Source: Bartonella australis AUST/NH1 (GTDB lineage Bacteria; Pseudomonadota; Alphaproteobacteria; Rhizobiales; Rhizobiaceae). From it: a DNA stretch of 64,000 nucleotides. The DNA lies in NCBI RefSeq assembly GCF_000341355.1, contig NC_020300.1, positions 1,116,001-1,180,000 of the forward strand, read 5' to 3'. The notes under the pieces are model-generated. The model was not told the origin of the DNA and did no database searches. It saw only the letters and a list, made by a program, of their open reading frames with translations. This document shows, one piece after another, positions 47,224 to 57,314 of the stretch (positions are counted from its first letter, which is position 1; every line of letters begins with the position of its first letter). A program made the translations under genes and the position numbers.

Positions 47224-48024
47224 CTAGTCTTTTCGGAAAACTAAACGGCACAAAAATCCTGTGGCTACTGCTACGAGCACGGCACCTATTCCATACAAAA
47301 AACTATGCTTGTGAGCTTCGTGAAAAATTGCATAAGCGATGTGTGCTTTAACAATTTTAAGAGTAGTGGTTGCTTTATCAATAAACTGTCCATCACGGAA
47401 AAGATAAGCGCGCACACGATAAGGCCCGACGGGAACATTTTTGGGTAACCGGAAATATGCCGTGAACAGCGAAGCAGAACCAAAATGGACCTCACCTACT
47501 TTCTCAGTATAAAGTTTTTTGGCTTTTTGCAGCTTTATAAGCTCATTGCGAAAAATTTTTATTTTCTCTTGGTCGCGTTCATCTGTTTGTAGACGAAAAT
47601 AAGATAGTCCCAGACCTAATCGCCTATAATTATCAGCGCTGGTAATATCACTAATTTCGCGCGTTGTTACCATTGAATAAAAGAGGGGGGCATCTTTAAA
47701 AATTAAGGAATCCGCATTAACCCAAACCCCAGCATTACGTTTTTTTTCCCATACAACCATCGGCCGAGTCTGCCCCTCCAAGCTAACGATAATATCATAA
47801 CGATTCTGTTGGCGAAATAATGGATCTGTATTGTCTAAAACCCCCGCAATATAAAGATCGCGACCAGAAAAATTTGTACCAATCGTTATCGTGCTCGTCG
47901 TTACAATGATTTCAATAGTTTCATGATCAACCGGTGTAGCCCTCTTACCGACTTGTGCCGATGCAAAAAGAGGAACCATATAAAACGAAACCACTATCAC
48001 ACATAAGGGAAATAACTTACCCAT
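47224..48024 (-). CDS. TIGR02186-family membrane-anchored periplasmic protein
   Basis: A 266-residue protein with a signal peptide (FPLCVIVVSFYMVPLFASAQ) and one C-terminal helix (YGIGAVLVAVATGFLCRLVF) ending in RKD, so the bulk faces the periplasm. Segments such as TSTITIGTNFSGRDLYIAG, RPMVVWEKKRNAGVWVN and VPVGPYRVRAYLFRDGQFI identify the alphaproteobacterial TIGR02186 family, which is nearly always found beside a TauE/SafE (TSUP) permease. The 2-base gap to the TSUP gene implies an operon. Function unknown, possibly an accessory subunit of the transporter. Confidence 0.85.
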   Translation of the reverse strand: MGKLFPLCVIVVSFYMVPLFASAQVGKRATPVDHETIEIIVTTSTITIGTNFSGRDLYIAGVLDNTDPLFRQQNRYDIIVSLEGQTRPMVVWEKKRNAGVWVNADSLIFKDAPLFYSMVTTREISDITSADNYRRLGLGLSYFRLQTDERDQEKIKIFRNELIKLQKAKKLYTEKVGEVHFGSASLFTAYFRLPKNVPVGPYRVRAYLFRDGQFIDKATTTLKIVKAHIAYAIFHEAHKHSFLYGIGAVLVAVATGFLCRLVFRKD

Positions 48025-48026
48025 TT

Positions 48027-48947
48027 TTATCTCATAAGGATGGTCAGAGAAAAAAGGTTATCAGGGCGTATAAATAATTGGAAAGCTAAACGCGTACACA
48101 CAATTAACACAAGAAACGCGAGCGCCATACGCAATTGTTCGGCCTTTAATTTTCTCCCAGCCCACGTCCCATATTGCGCGCCAACGCCGCCACCAAGCAT
48201 GAGCAAGAAGGCTAGAACAATATCAACAGACTGATGACTCACACTTTGTAAGACAGTGGTAAAAGCCGATACAAATGTAATCTGAAAAAGCGACGTTCCT
48301 ATTACTACATTGGTCGGGACATGCAAAAGATAAATCAGCGCCGGCACTGTAATAAAGCCCCCTCCAATGCCCATAATAGAAGATAACAACCCAGTAATAA
48401 AGCCAATCACTAAAACCGGGATCACACTTACGCAGATCATTGACGCCCGAAAACGCATTTTAAAAGGCAGCCGATGAATCCAATTATGTCGGCTAAGACG
48501 ACGAACACCGATTTTTTGTCCCCCGCTTCGTCGCATTATAGCACACAGACTTTCAACAATCATCAAACTCCCTACGCTACCAAGAAGAACTATGTAAAGA
48601 AGCGAAATCACAAAATCTAACTGCCCCCATCTTTTAAGAACAGAAAAAATCTGGATCCCCGTAACAGAGCCAACTCCCCCCCCAAGGACTAAGAAAATAC
48701 CAATCTTGATATCAAGAGTTCGCCTCTTAAAATGCGTAATCGCCCCTGTCACGGACGATGCAATCATCTGATTAGCCCCCGTCCCAACAGCGATGGCAGG
48801 AGGAATATTATAGAAGATCAATAAAGGTGTTATTAAAAAACCCCCACCAACCCCAAAAAGACCTGAAATAAAGCCAACAACCGCCCCCATGCTGATTAAG
48901 ACCAGCGCATCAAGCGACATTTCAGCAATCGGTAAATAAACGCTCAC
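48027..48947 (-). CDS. TauE/SafE (TSUP) family anion permease
   Basis: A 306-residue inner-membrane protein with about eight helices in two repeats. Each repeat starts with the family motif: GLFGVGGGFLITPLLIF near residue 30 and LLSSIMGIGGGFITVPALIYL near residue 190. TSUP proteins move sulfite, sulfoacetate or other small organosulfur anions. The intracellular loop at about 140-165 is basic. Paired with the TIGR02186 protein downstream. Substrate cannot be deduced. Confidence 0.9.
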   Translation of the reverse strand: MSVYLPIAEMSLDALVLISMGAVVGFISGLFGVGGGFLITPLLIFYNIPPAIAVGTGANQMIASSVTGAITHFKRRTLDIKIGIFLVLGGGVGSVTGIQIFSVLKRWGQLDFVISLLYIVLLGSVGSLMIVESLCAIMRRSGGQKIGVRRLSRHNWIHRLPFKMRFRASMICVSVIPVLVIGFITGLLSSIMGIGGGFITVPALIYLLHVPTNVVIGTSLFQITFVSAFTTVLQSVSHQSVDIVLAFLLMLGGGVGAQYGTWAGRKLKAEQLRMALAFLVLIVCTRLAFQLFIRPDNLFSLTILMR

Positions 48948-50279
48948 TTAATAAAACCTTTGATGAAATTTGGAGGTTATGTCAAAATCCTTTCTCGATC
49001 AACTTCGTTGCACCTTTAGTTGCACCTTTAACGGCAGTTCACGCAGTGCATGTGTTTTACGAGGCCATTTAGCCAGCCATATATTCTCTGTAGCACCTTC
49101 TGTTTACTAAAATAACAGCAACGGTGAAAAATAATAAAGAATCCCGTCACTTTTAAAAAGCTGTAAACACATAACGTTATGACTATTATAAATGCAATAA
49201 CAAAAAATGGATGAAAATTTTTCGATGTGATCATTCTCGCAAAAGAAAGGACCACCGCCCCCTTCTGGAAAAAAGCACATACCGAAATTCCGCAATTAAA
49301 CTTCCACATAAGGGCAGTTTTTTCCCCACATTCGTACATATATAGAAGGTAATTTAATTGCAATACCCAACATCATTCTTTCGGTGAACATTTCCGATTC
49401 CCGCTCTTAAATGGCAAAAAAGGGGATAAGCGGTCATATACAACCAGATTTGTAATGCGGAAGGTCCACGCTCACAGATTCCACCTTTTAAATCATACTA
49501 ATAGTGAGGAGTGCGGCCTATTTTGGTAAACAGGCCTTAAATATGGCAGGAAGAGGAAAATTAAAAACGATAATATTGAAAATTAAAGAAGCAGGTGAAT
49601 ATTTAAGAAACCCTATTATCAATCCTAGCCTTATTTGGTGTCTAATAGAAGAGCGTAGTTTTTTCGCCCACATTATTGACAGACTACTTAACCTTTATGA
49701 ACAACAAATTTTCTCTAATCAACTATCAGATAATCAGCAATTACATAAGAAACTTATACCACAGCCAATTTCTTCCCAGCGCCGATTATTGTAACGGCAC
49801 ATCAACTGGTAGATAACAGCTCCACTAATAGGAACACTGAAAACTTAGCTAAGTGCGTTTTTACGATCTAGTATGAGTCTCCCCATAAATGATTCTGCTT
49901 TTATGTATAATCACTGGATGTCCGCTTTAAAGAGTAAGGCGTGTGCATTCTAGACCGTAAATTTTATCCATTATACCCTTTCAGCGCAACTCCGTTTTTT
50001 GTCAATCTATTGATGAATCAAGATCACTATCGGCCCAATATAGCTTTTCTTTTTTGTTATTTTAGCGTTATATAAAAAGGCATTTTTCAAGAGGGCGTTC
50101 ATTATTGAACCGTAAAAAAGAAAAACTATAAATTCGTAATAAAAATAGAATAGTATAAACGCCCGTAGCAAAATCTATATAATCAAAAAAGCCGATTATG
50201 ATAAAAATTGATTTTAAATGATTTGGTTTCCCGTAGTTATTATTATAAACTTGCAATCACATAAACAAAGAGGATCATC
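48948..50279. other. 1.3-kb stretch upstream of etfB with one doubtful small frame
   Basis: Mostly eroded sequence. A plus-strand frame with ATG at 49543 and stop at 49794 (83 codons; MAGRGKLKTIILKIKEAGEY..., ends SSQRRLL) has a plausible composition, but its ribosome site is poor and I know no relatives. In related genomes a cobalamin adenosyltransferase often precedes etfB; I cannot recognise it here. Confidence 0.4.
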
Positions 50280-51026
50280 ATGAAAGTAATTGTCGCCGTC
50301 AAACGCGTTGTTGATTATAATATCAAAATACGTGTTAAACCTGACGGCACAGGTGTTGATCTGTCTCATGTAAAAATGTCTATGAATCCTTTTGATGAAG
50401 TTTCCGTAGAAGAAGCAGTTCGCCAAAAAGAGGCTGGAAAAATTTCAGAAATTGTTCTTGTTTCAATCGGACCGGTAGAAGCACAGGAGACTCTGCAAAC
50501 AGGACTTGCAATGGGCGCCGATCGCGCCATCCTCGTGAAAACTGAAGAAACACTCGAACCCTTGGCAATTGCTAAAATTCTCAAAGCTGTTATTCTTGAA
50601 GAAAAGCCGGAAATGGTTTTTTTAGGAAAGCAAGCCATTGATGATGAAAGCAATCAGACAGGTCAAATGTTGGCAGCTTTGCTTGGTTGGGGGCAAGCAA
50701 CTTTCGCCTCGCATCTCAGCATAGAAGATAGACATGCGACAATCACCCGTGAAGTAGACGATGGCACACAGACCATTCGCCTCCTTCTCCCCGCGGTTAT
50801 GACCGTCGATTTGCGGCTAAACGAACCCCGTTATACCTCTCTTCCCAATATTATGAAGGCTAAAAAGAAACCTATTGAACAAAGAGACATTGCGGATTTT
50901 CACATAGACAAACGAGCGCGTTTAACAGTGCTTCATGTTGAAGAACCTGCACCCCGCCAAACTGGCATCAAAGTAGCAAATGTAAAAGAACTCGTTAGTG
51001 CTCTGAAACAAGCAAACCACATTTAA
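50280..51026 (+). CDS. etfB: Electron transfer flavoprotein subunit beta
   Basis: A 248-residue ETF beta subunit, which binds AMP and forms a heterodimer with EtfA, collecting electrons from acyl-CoA and related dehydrogenases. Features: [19 protein letters not shown] at the N-terminus, [51 protein letters not shown] (AMP loop) and [23 protein letters not shown], the recognition loop with its methylatable lysines. AGAGGATCATC precedes the ATG. First gene of etfB-etfA-ETF dehydrogenase. Confidence 0.97.
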   Translation: MKVIVAVKRVVDYNIKIRVKPDGTGVDLSHVKMSMNPFDEVSVEEAVRQKEAGKISEIVLVSIGPVEAQETLQTGLAMGADRAILVKTEETLEPLAIAKILKAVILEEKPEMVFLGKQAIDDESNQTGQMLAALLGWGQATFASHLSIEDRHATITREVDDGTQTIRLLLPAVMTVDLRLNEPRYTSLPNIMKAKKKPIEQRDIADFHIDKRARLTVLHVEEPAPRQTGIKVANVKELVSALKQANHI

Positions 51027-51075
51027 CATACGATAACGAATATCGCAAAAATAACGCATACAAAGGCAACAATTT

Positions 51076-52005
51076 ATGGCAATCCTTTTATTAGCCGAAC
51101 ATAATAACCATTCTCTATCAAAAGAAACTGCAAAAGCACTTACTGCTGCCCAATCAATTGGCAACGATATTGATATTTTAGTTTGTGGAATGAAAACTCA
51201 AACTGTTGCCGAGAATAGTGCTCAATTAGCTGGTGTGCGGCGAGTTCTCGTAGCTGAAGCCGATTATTTAATGCACCAGTTAGCCGAACCTGTGGCCGCA
51301 ACGATTGTTGAACTCGCCAGTAATTACGATGTAATCATGGCCGCATCCACCAGTACCGGTAAAAATGTGATGCCGCGTGTAGCTGCTCTTCTTGATCTCA
51401 TGCAAATTTCGGACATCACCGCCGTTGTTGCACCTGACACCTTTAAGCGATCGACATATGCGGGCAACGCTATCGAAACTGTACGCACAAATGATCGCCA
51501 AAAGATTATAACGGTACGCACTGCCTCTTTCGTGCCGGCACCAAAAGGAAATACGGCGCCCATTAAAGCAATAACGCCGGCTTCAAACCCAGAACTTTCC
51601 TCTTTCGTAAAAGAAGAAAGCAACAAAAGTGACCGCCCCGACCTAACCTCGGCGCGAGTTATCATATCGGGCGGACGCGGGCTCGGTTCGCGAGAGAAAT
51701 TTATGGAGCTTCTTTCGCCGCTCGCAAATAAGCTAAATGCGGCCTTGGGTGCCAGCCGCGCGGCGGTTGATGCAGGCTATGCCCCCAATGATTGGCAAAT
51801 TGGACAAACGGGCAAAATCGTCGCCCCTGAGCTTTACATTGCAATCGGCATCTCCGGTGCTATACAGCATCTGGCTGGTATAATGGACTCACAAGTTATC
51901 GTGGCCATTAATAAAGATGAAGAAGCCCCTATTATGCACATCGCTGATTACGCCCTCGTAGGTGATCTTCACTGTATCATCCCAGAACTGGAGAAAGCTT
52001 TGTAA
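51076..52005 (+). CDS. etfA: Electron transfer flavoprotein subunit alpha
   Basis: A 309-residue ETF alpha subunit. The N-terminal domain (to about 185) is followed by the FAD domain: [49 protein letters not shown], and [24 protein letters not shown], the ETF alpha signature. It follows etfB after 49 bp and precedes ETF-QO after 3 bp. In many relatives a 3-hydroxybutyryl-CoA dehydrogenase follows etfA; here the quinone oxidoreductase takes that place. Confidence 0.97.
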   Translation: MAILLLAEHNNHSLSKETAKALTAAQSIGNDIDILVCGMKTQTVAENSAQLAGVRRVLVAEADYLMHQLAEPVAATIVELASNYDVIMAASTSTGKNVMPRVAALLDLMQISDITAVVAPDTFKRSTYAGNAIETVRTNDRQKIITVRTASFVPAPKGNTAPIKAITPASNPELSSFVKEESNKSDRPDLTSARVIISGGRGLGSREKFMELLSPLANKLNAALGASRAAVDAGYAPNDWQIGQTGKIVAPELYIAIGISGAIQHLAGIMDSQVIVAINKDEEAPIMHIADYALVGDLHCIIPELEKAL

Positions 52006-52008
52006 ACC

Positions 52009-53670
52009 ATGAATGCAAAGATGGCTCATCAACGCGAAAGTATGGAATTCGATATAGTGATTGTAGGGGCAGGTCCCGCGGGCCTTTCTGCCGCGATTCG
52101 TCTAAAACAGGTTAACCCTGGACTTTCTGTCATAGTTCTCGAAAAAGGTGCTGAAATTGGCGCTCATATCTTGTCAGGCGCAATCATTGATCCTATCGGC
52201 ATAAATACACTTTTACCAGGATGGAAAAATGAACAAAATCATCCCTTCAAAACACTTGTCACCAACGACCAATTTTTTCTGCTTAAACCGAAACGTGCTA
52301 GACTATTTCCAAATGCTCTTCGCCCAAAAATTTTATCAAACGACGGTTGCTATATCGTTTCACTCGGTGATGTTTGCCGCTGGCTGAGCAAAAAGGCTGA
52401 AGCGCTCGGCGTTGAAATTTACCCTGGTTTCGCTGCGTCCGACGTTCTTTATAATGATGACGGCGCTGTTATTGGCGTTCTTACTGGCGATATGGGTCTT
52501 AAAAAAGATGAAACTCCTGGAAAAAATTATATGCCCGGTATGGCCTTATTAGCAAAATATACCTTGATTGCGGAAGGAGCACGCGGTTCAATTGCAAAAC
52601 AATTGATACAAAAGTTTGACCTTAGTAAAGACCGAGAGCCGCAAAAATTTGGTCTCGGTCTTAAAGAACTCTGGGAAGTAGATCCTCAAAAACACAAACT
52701 TGGCCTCATTCAACATTTTACCGGTTGGCCACTGGATAATAATACCGGCGGCGGAGGTTTTCTCTATCATCAAGAAGAAAATTTGATTTCTGTGGGCTTT
52801 GTTGTGCACTTGGATTACAAAAATCCCTATCTTTCTCCTTTTGAAGAATTTCAGCGTTTTAAAACGCACCCAAAATTATACGAAATCTTCAAAGGTGCAA
52901 AACGCCTTGCTTATGGGGCACGCGCCATTAGCGAAGGCGGCTGGCAATCTGTACCTAAGCTTACTTTTCCTGGTGGCGCACTCATCGGCTGTTCTGCCGG
53001 TTTTGTCAATGTACCTCGCATAAAGGGATCACATAACGCTATATTATCCGGCATATTGGCAGCTAATAAAATCGCCACTGCCCTTGCTCAAGGCCGCGCC
53101 CATGACGAAGTCAAAGAAATTGAAGATCACTGGCGCAAAAGCCTTATTGGCAAAGATCTTTATAAAACACGCAATGCCAAACCGCTGTGGGCAAAATACG
53201 GTACAAACTATGGAATTAAGCTCGCCGGTTTTGACATGTGGTGGCAGCAGCTCTTTGGTTTTTCCTTGTTCAAAACGCTCCCCCACGGAAAAGAAGATTA
53301 CGCATGTCTCGAACCAGCAGAAAAATTTAAACCCATTGCCTATCCAAAGCCAGATGGTATTGTAACCTTTGACCGTCTTTCCAGTATAGCATTGTCGAAT
53401 ATCCATCACGAAGAGAACCAACCTTGCCATTTAAAAATAGCCTCGCTGGAAAAACAAAAAAGTTCCGAATATACAATCTATAGAGGACCTTCTGCGCGCT
53501 ACTGCCCCGCCGCCGTTTACGAATGGCTAGACTACAATAACCAGAAAAATTACGTAATTAACGCTTCAAACTGTATACATTGTAAAACATGCGATATCAA
53601 AGATCCTAACCAAAATATCAATTGGATTTGTCCGCAAGGGGGTGACGGGCCTGTTTATCCGAATATGTAA
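52009..53670 (+). CDS. Electron transfer flavoprotein-ubiquinone oxidoreductase
   Basis: A 553-residue membrane-associated iron-sulfur flavoprotein that passes electrons from ETF to ubiquinone. The N-terminal FAD fold has IVIVGAGPAGLSAAIRL, then EKGAEIGAHILSGAIIDP; the middle has LIAEGARGSIAKQL and VGFVVHLDYKNPYLSPFEEFQRFK; the C-terminal 4Fe-4S site has CIHCKTCDIKDPNQNINWICP with four cysteines. Ubiquinone-binding region GGALIGCSAGFVNVPRIKGSH is intact. The product completes the electron path begun by the etfBA genes in front of it. Length matches the family. Confidence 0.97.
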   Translation: MNAKMAHQRESMEFDIVIVGAGPAGLSAAIRLKQVNPGLSVIVLEKGAEIGAHILSGAIIDPIGINTLLPGWKNEQNHPFKTLVTNDQFFLLKPKRARLFPNALRPKILSNDGCYIVSLGDVCRWLSKKAEALGVEIYPGFAASDVLYNDDGAVIGVLTGDMGLKKDETPGKNYMPGMALLAKYTLIAEGARGSIAKQLIQKFDLSKDREPQKFGLGLKELWEVDPQKHKLGLIQHFTGWPLDNNTGGGGFLYHQEENLISVGFVVHLDYKNPYLSPFEEFQRFKTHPKLYEIFKGAKRLAYGARAISEGGWQSVPKLTFPGGALIGCSAGFVNVPRIKGSHNAILSGILAANKIATALAQGRAHDEVKEIEDHWRKSLIGKDLYKTRNAKPLWAKYGTNYGIKLAGFDMWWQQLFGFSLFKTLPHGKEDYACLEPAEKFKPIAYPKPDGIVTFDRLSSIALSNIHHEENQPCHLKIASLEKQKSSEYTIYRGPSARYCPAAVYEWLDYNNQKNYVINASNCIHCKTCDIKDPNQNINWICPQGGDGPVYPNM

Positions 53671-53749
53671 TCAATATCTTATGAATTTCATTCCGCAAAA
53701 ACAAAAAACCATAAAAACTCGGTAAATAATATGGCCCCATTCAGCAAAG

Positions 53750-53786
53750 ATCCTGCTCTGTATTTACTGAGATACAGGACTTTTTT
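53750..53786 (+). terminator. Probable terminator of the etf operon
   Basis: Imperfect stem TCCTG-CTC / GAG-ATA-CAGGA with loop TGTATTTACT, followed by C then T6. It lies 80 bases after the ETF-QO stop and is enclosed by a weaker pairing GCCCCAT / ATGGGGGC. Confidence 0.55.
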
Positions 53787-53989
53787 CAATATGGGGGCAA
53801 TCTTTAACATTATGCTCACGATAAAAATTTAATTGTTATCTCAAGCTTTATTTATGAAGGAAAACTCCATAAAAAGGACAAAAAGAGCGCTCTATTTTGT
53901 GCAGTTAGTCACGAGAATAACGCCAATCCTTCCAAATACAAAATCCAACCTATTACCGCTTAGCCTACGTTAAATGAAGAAATATTTGA

Positions 53990-54793
53990 TCAAACCTTTT
54001 CCTTAATTGCCGAGCAAGTAGAAATTTTCTGCAAAGCGTTTTCAAGAGCCGTTTTTAGAGCCATTTGCCCACCTTGACGGGAAAAGCAATTTGATAAAAG
54101 TTCATTTGTTCCCCCTTTTGTCGAAAATTCTCTCTCAAGCCACGCAAAATCGACAGGTTCTCTGGGATTATTTTTCGCCATCTTGCGCATTTCATCGGCG
54201 AGATTTCCAAACATCATTACAAAAAAATCCGCAGATTGGTGTTTCTTGAGTCCCTGATTTACTAACCACTGATGCGCCGTCTCCATAAAATTAAAATAAA
54301 CACCCATTAATGAACCAGCCGTCATAAAAAGGTTAAACTGGTCTTCCTCCTGAAGAACCAATGTTCCTCCTAGTGCATCAAACATAGTGCGCAAGAATGG
54401 GTGATCAGGGTAGATTGGCGTCAAATTTTTGCATTCTGCCACAAAAGGAAGTGGGACAGCACGATAAACCTTATGGCTTATCCATTCTTCAACTTCCGCC
54501 ACTTTTGCCGTCGCAAGAACAGAAATTACAAGTTGCTCTGGAGGGAAATAAAGAGAACGCAATATATTTTCCGCACTTTGGTTAGGTAAACAAATAAAAA
54601 CATAATCACTAGAATCCAGCAATGCTTGGTTACTTTCAGCGATGGTGACCTTATCATAATTGTGCGCAAGACGTGCCGCTACGTGTGCATTACGTGGTGA
54701 AATTATAATCGAAGATACATCAAAAGTACCAGCCATTAACCCATCAACCATTGAAGCGCTAATTTTACCTGTTCCCAAAAAACCAATTTTCAT
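53990..54793 (-). CDS. Pyrroline-5-carboxylate reductase family protein (ProC-like)
   Basis: A 267-residue NAD(P)-binding protein of the ProC family, which makes proline from 1-pyrroline-5-carboxylate. The Rossmann start MKIGFLGTGKISASMVDGLM is clear, as are VFICLPNQSAENILRSL and RAVPLPFVAECKN. The substrate-loop motif normally written SPGGTT appears as STKGGTNELL, and the usual central region is divergent, so this may be the ProC-like paralogue seen in Hyphomicrobiales rather than the main proline enzyme. Monocistronic. Confidence 0.75.
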   Translation of the reverse strand: MKIGFLGTGKISASMVDGLMAGTFDVSSIIISPRNAHVAARLAHNYDKVTIAESNQALLDSSDYVFICLPNQSAENILRSLYFPPEQLVISVLATAKVAEVEEWISHKVYRAVPLPFVAECKNLTPIYPDHPFLRTMFDALGGTLVLQEEDQFNLFMTAGSLMGVYFNFMETAHQWLVNQGLKKHQSADFFVMMFGNLADEMRKMAKNNPREPVDFAWLEREFSTKGGTNELLSNCFSRQGGQMALKTALENALQKISTCSAIKEKV

Positions 54794-55257
54794 CTCTATT
54801 CCTCGCGCTTATAATTTTTAAATGAAGCTCAACCAGCGCTCAACATACTTATATGGTTTTGCCCTCAATATAGCCCTCAAACAATTCTCACAAAACAATT
54901 AGGAGAGCTTTTCAAAAATAATCGATAATCATCGTGAATATTCCCCAATCATCCCAAAATAACCTATTTACCGGCCATCGCCGCAGTAATCGAATAATCC
55001 TTCTAATAAATCTAACATATCCTCAAAAAACACCAATTAAAGTAAAATTGAATTCTCTATCATACAATTAATCCATCGCTATTACGTAATTTTAATAACC
55101 GCCGCTCACGCAAATAAAAAATTCAGCTATTCGTAAATACGATAATTATTGCTACCAAGCTGCCAATGATTTAACGTTCCGAAAATAACTGAGCCCCCTG
55201 CAAATTTTTTACAGACGCAGACACCTCAGTTAGGCCCCTCATGCAACACAGAGGGCG
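54794..55257. other. Non-coding stretch between proC-like gene and yraN
   Basis: About 460 bp. In relatives the glutathione synthetase gene gshB follows yraN; I find no recognisable part of it here. No terminator or RNA seen. Confidence 0.4.
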
Positions 55258-55626
55258 CTATTTATCGGACTCGAAAAACGCTGGAACGTGGCGCGGCAAA
55301 CGCCACGGTAAAATTGCGATTAGATCAAAGCGTACACATAAAAGAGCGTAATCTTTTTGCCGTCCTAACCATATATCAGCCGCTGCTTCAATGCGTCTTT
55401 CATTCAGCGGGCAAACCGCGGCCATTGCTTCAGCCAATGTTGGGCGGGCTTTTACCTCAATAATTAAAACGAGGTTTCCGCGCCGTGCAATCAAATCAAT
55501 TTCGCCACATTTTGTTTTGAAACGAGTTTCAGCGATATGAAACCCTTTCAGGCGCAACCACCATGCTGCCCATCTTTCTGCGCGAATCCCCTTATAAAAA
55601 GATTTTTGTTTGCGTTTTTTGTGCAT
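55258..55626 (-). CDS. YraN family protein (UPF0102, endonuclease-like fold)
   Basis: A 122-residue UPF0102 protein. The restriction-endonuclease-like core is present: [47 protein letters not shown], here read in pieces GEIDLIARR and IEVKAR with the acidic and lysine residues of a PD-(D/E)xK motif. The physiological role is not settled. It follows rsmI by 3 bases, an arrangement conserved in many proteobacteria, so both are cotranscribed. Confidence 0.92.
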   Translation of the reverse strand: MHKKRKQKSFYKGIRAERWAAWWLRLKGFHIAETRFKTKCGEIDLIARRGNLVLIIEVKARPTLAEAMAAVCPLNERRIEAAADIWLGRQKDYALLCVRFDLIAILPWRLPRHVPAFFESDK

Positions 55627-55629
55627 AGT

Positions 55630-56517
55630 TTATGACCCCTTTAAAGAGGTCAATCGTCTGAAAAGTTCCTGTTTTTTCAAACCGGTCTTTTTTGCTGTTA
55701 AAGCGGCTGCCTTAGCAGCAGGGTGTTTGTCTGCCAATTGTAGAAGAATCTCATCAATTTCCTGAGTACTCATCGCCTTGGCAGAAGCTGTTGCTCCCCC
55801 GACCAGCACGACAATCTCTCCACGTATGCGCTCTTTTTTTCCATATTGCTCAACCAAATTTTCTAAATTGGAGACGTCCACTGTCTCAAATTTTTTCGTT
55901 AATTCGCGACATATTGCTGCTGGCCGGTCAGTCCCAAAAATAGCAGATATATCCTGCAAAGACTCTACAAGACGGTGGGGCGACTCGTAAAAAACCAAAG
56001 TCGCGGGAATAGTTTTTAATTGCTCTAATCGATTTTGGCGCTGCGCCTTCTTTGCACTCAAAAAACCTGCAAAGAAAAAACTATCCGTGGGGAGACCTGT
56101 GGCTACAATAGCCGCTAAAAGGGCCGAAGCACCCGGAATAGGAACAATTTTATGACCCGCTTTGCGCGCTTCCCCCACTAATCTAAATCCTGGATCAGAA
56201 ATAAGCGGAGTGCCTGCATCTGACACAAGAGCTACCGTTTTATTTTTTGCCAAAGCTTCTAATAATTTTGGCCCCGCTTTTTGCACATTATGTTCATGAT
56301 AAAGAAAAGTTTTTTTCTCGATCCCATAACGCTCTAATAAAATACGCACGACTCGAGTATCTTCGCAAGCTAAGATATCGACCCCTGCGAGGATTTGTAA
56401 GGCGCGAATGGTTATATCGTCGAGATTCCCGATAGGTGTTGCCACCAAATAAAGCGCTGGTTCTATCACTGGTGCACAATAGGCGTGAACACCTATACAA
56501 TACGTGTTTTCACTCAT
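55630..56517 (-). CDS. rsmI: 16S rRNA (cytidine(1402)-2'-O)-methyltransferase RsmI
   Basis: A 295-residue tetrapyrrole-methylase-fold enzyme that 2'-O-methylates C1402 of 16S rRNA in the decoding centre. Signatures: LYLVATPIGNLDDITIRAL, ILACEDTRVVRILL, VSDAGTPLISDPGFRLV, IPGASALLAAIVATGLPTD, FYESPHRL. The N-terminus carries about 20 extra residues before LYLVATP, as commonly annotated in this order. Gene order rsmI-yraN is conserved. Confidence 0.95.
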   Translation of the reverse strand: MSENTYCIGVHAYCAPVIEPALYLVATPIGNLDDITIRALQILAGVDILACEDTRVVRILLERYGIEKKTFLYHEHNVQKAGPKLLEALAKNKTVALVSDAGTPLISDPGFRLVGEARKAGHKIVPIPGASALLAAIVATGLPTDSFFFAGFLSAKKAQRQNRLEQLKTIPATLVFYESPHRLVESLQDISAIFGTDRPAAICRELTKKFETVDVSNLENLVEQYGKKERIRGEIVVLVGGATASAKAMSTQEIDEILLQLADKHPAAKAAALTAKKTGLKKQELFRRLTSLKGS

Positions 56518-56623
56518 GCTCTTTTTTCACGTCAAGTGCCCCTTCTCCACAAAATTTTTCCGACAATTTCACTGAAAACCATCAGCCATTACTGCCAAAA
56601 TATTCCTCGCTGCCGCTAAAAGA

Positions 56624-57187
56624 TCAACCGCTTGAATAATCAGCCGTGCTGTGGCGAAGATGATTTTCGCCGGCATCCAAAGCCTTCCTCGGCGTTGTGA
56701 TCCGTTTTTGATCGCCTTTGCCGCTTATATTAGGACGAGTTCCTAGTGTCACCAACGCCGTATCACCACCAATAACTTCCCGCAAATCTTCTGCTTCAAG
56801 TGCTGATGTAACAATTTCGCCCACGCCTGCTTGCTGTGCTTGTTGTTTCAAGCACTAAATTTTGCGTGCTATTTCTATAGCCTACATTTTAAAAATCAAC
56901 CTTATCCATCAATGTCAAAGCTGTCGCCCCCCGGTCAACATAAATTCTACCTTTAGCAGCTTAAGTAGCTATTTGCGTTGCTACTGGATAAGCGTAAAGG
57001 ACCAACTTTTCGGTACTTCCCATAGCCTTTGCAATGACACAATCAATAGTTTGTAATCTACACCAAAAAGCAATTTTCCGCGCTTGAATAAAATCTTCGG
57101 CAAACTCTATTTCTCCGGAAAAAACAACTTATAACTGATTTCACAAAAATCAACGCGACCGCCTAATTGCTCGACCAGCCTTTCCAC
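56624..57187 (-). pseudogene. pyrF: Decayed orotidine 5'-phosphate decarboxylase gene (pyrF)
   Basis: The last 75 codons still read as PyrF: VGEIVTSALEAEDLREVIGG, TALVTLGTRPNISGKGDQKR, TTPRKALDAGENHL, but the final VVGRPI active-site block has been lost by a frame change. Upstream, pieces such as VERLVEQLGGRVDF and SYKLFFPEK (then a TAG), and LYAYPVATQIAT (then a TAA) and TALTLMDKVDF, align in order with the N-terminal half. Several stops and frame shifts make it clearly dead. PyrF makes UMP from OMP; its loss points to pyrimidine uptake or another copy elsewhere. Confidence 0.8.
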
Positions 57188-57314
57188 TTAAATTTAATAC
57201 CTGAAATATCTAACCTAACAAAGAGGCGCTTACCTGCTATTATTACCACCAGAGCACTCTTTGTATGTTTTAAGATTATTTTACCTCAATGAACCCTGCT
57301 GCAAAAACATAACC

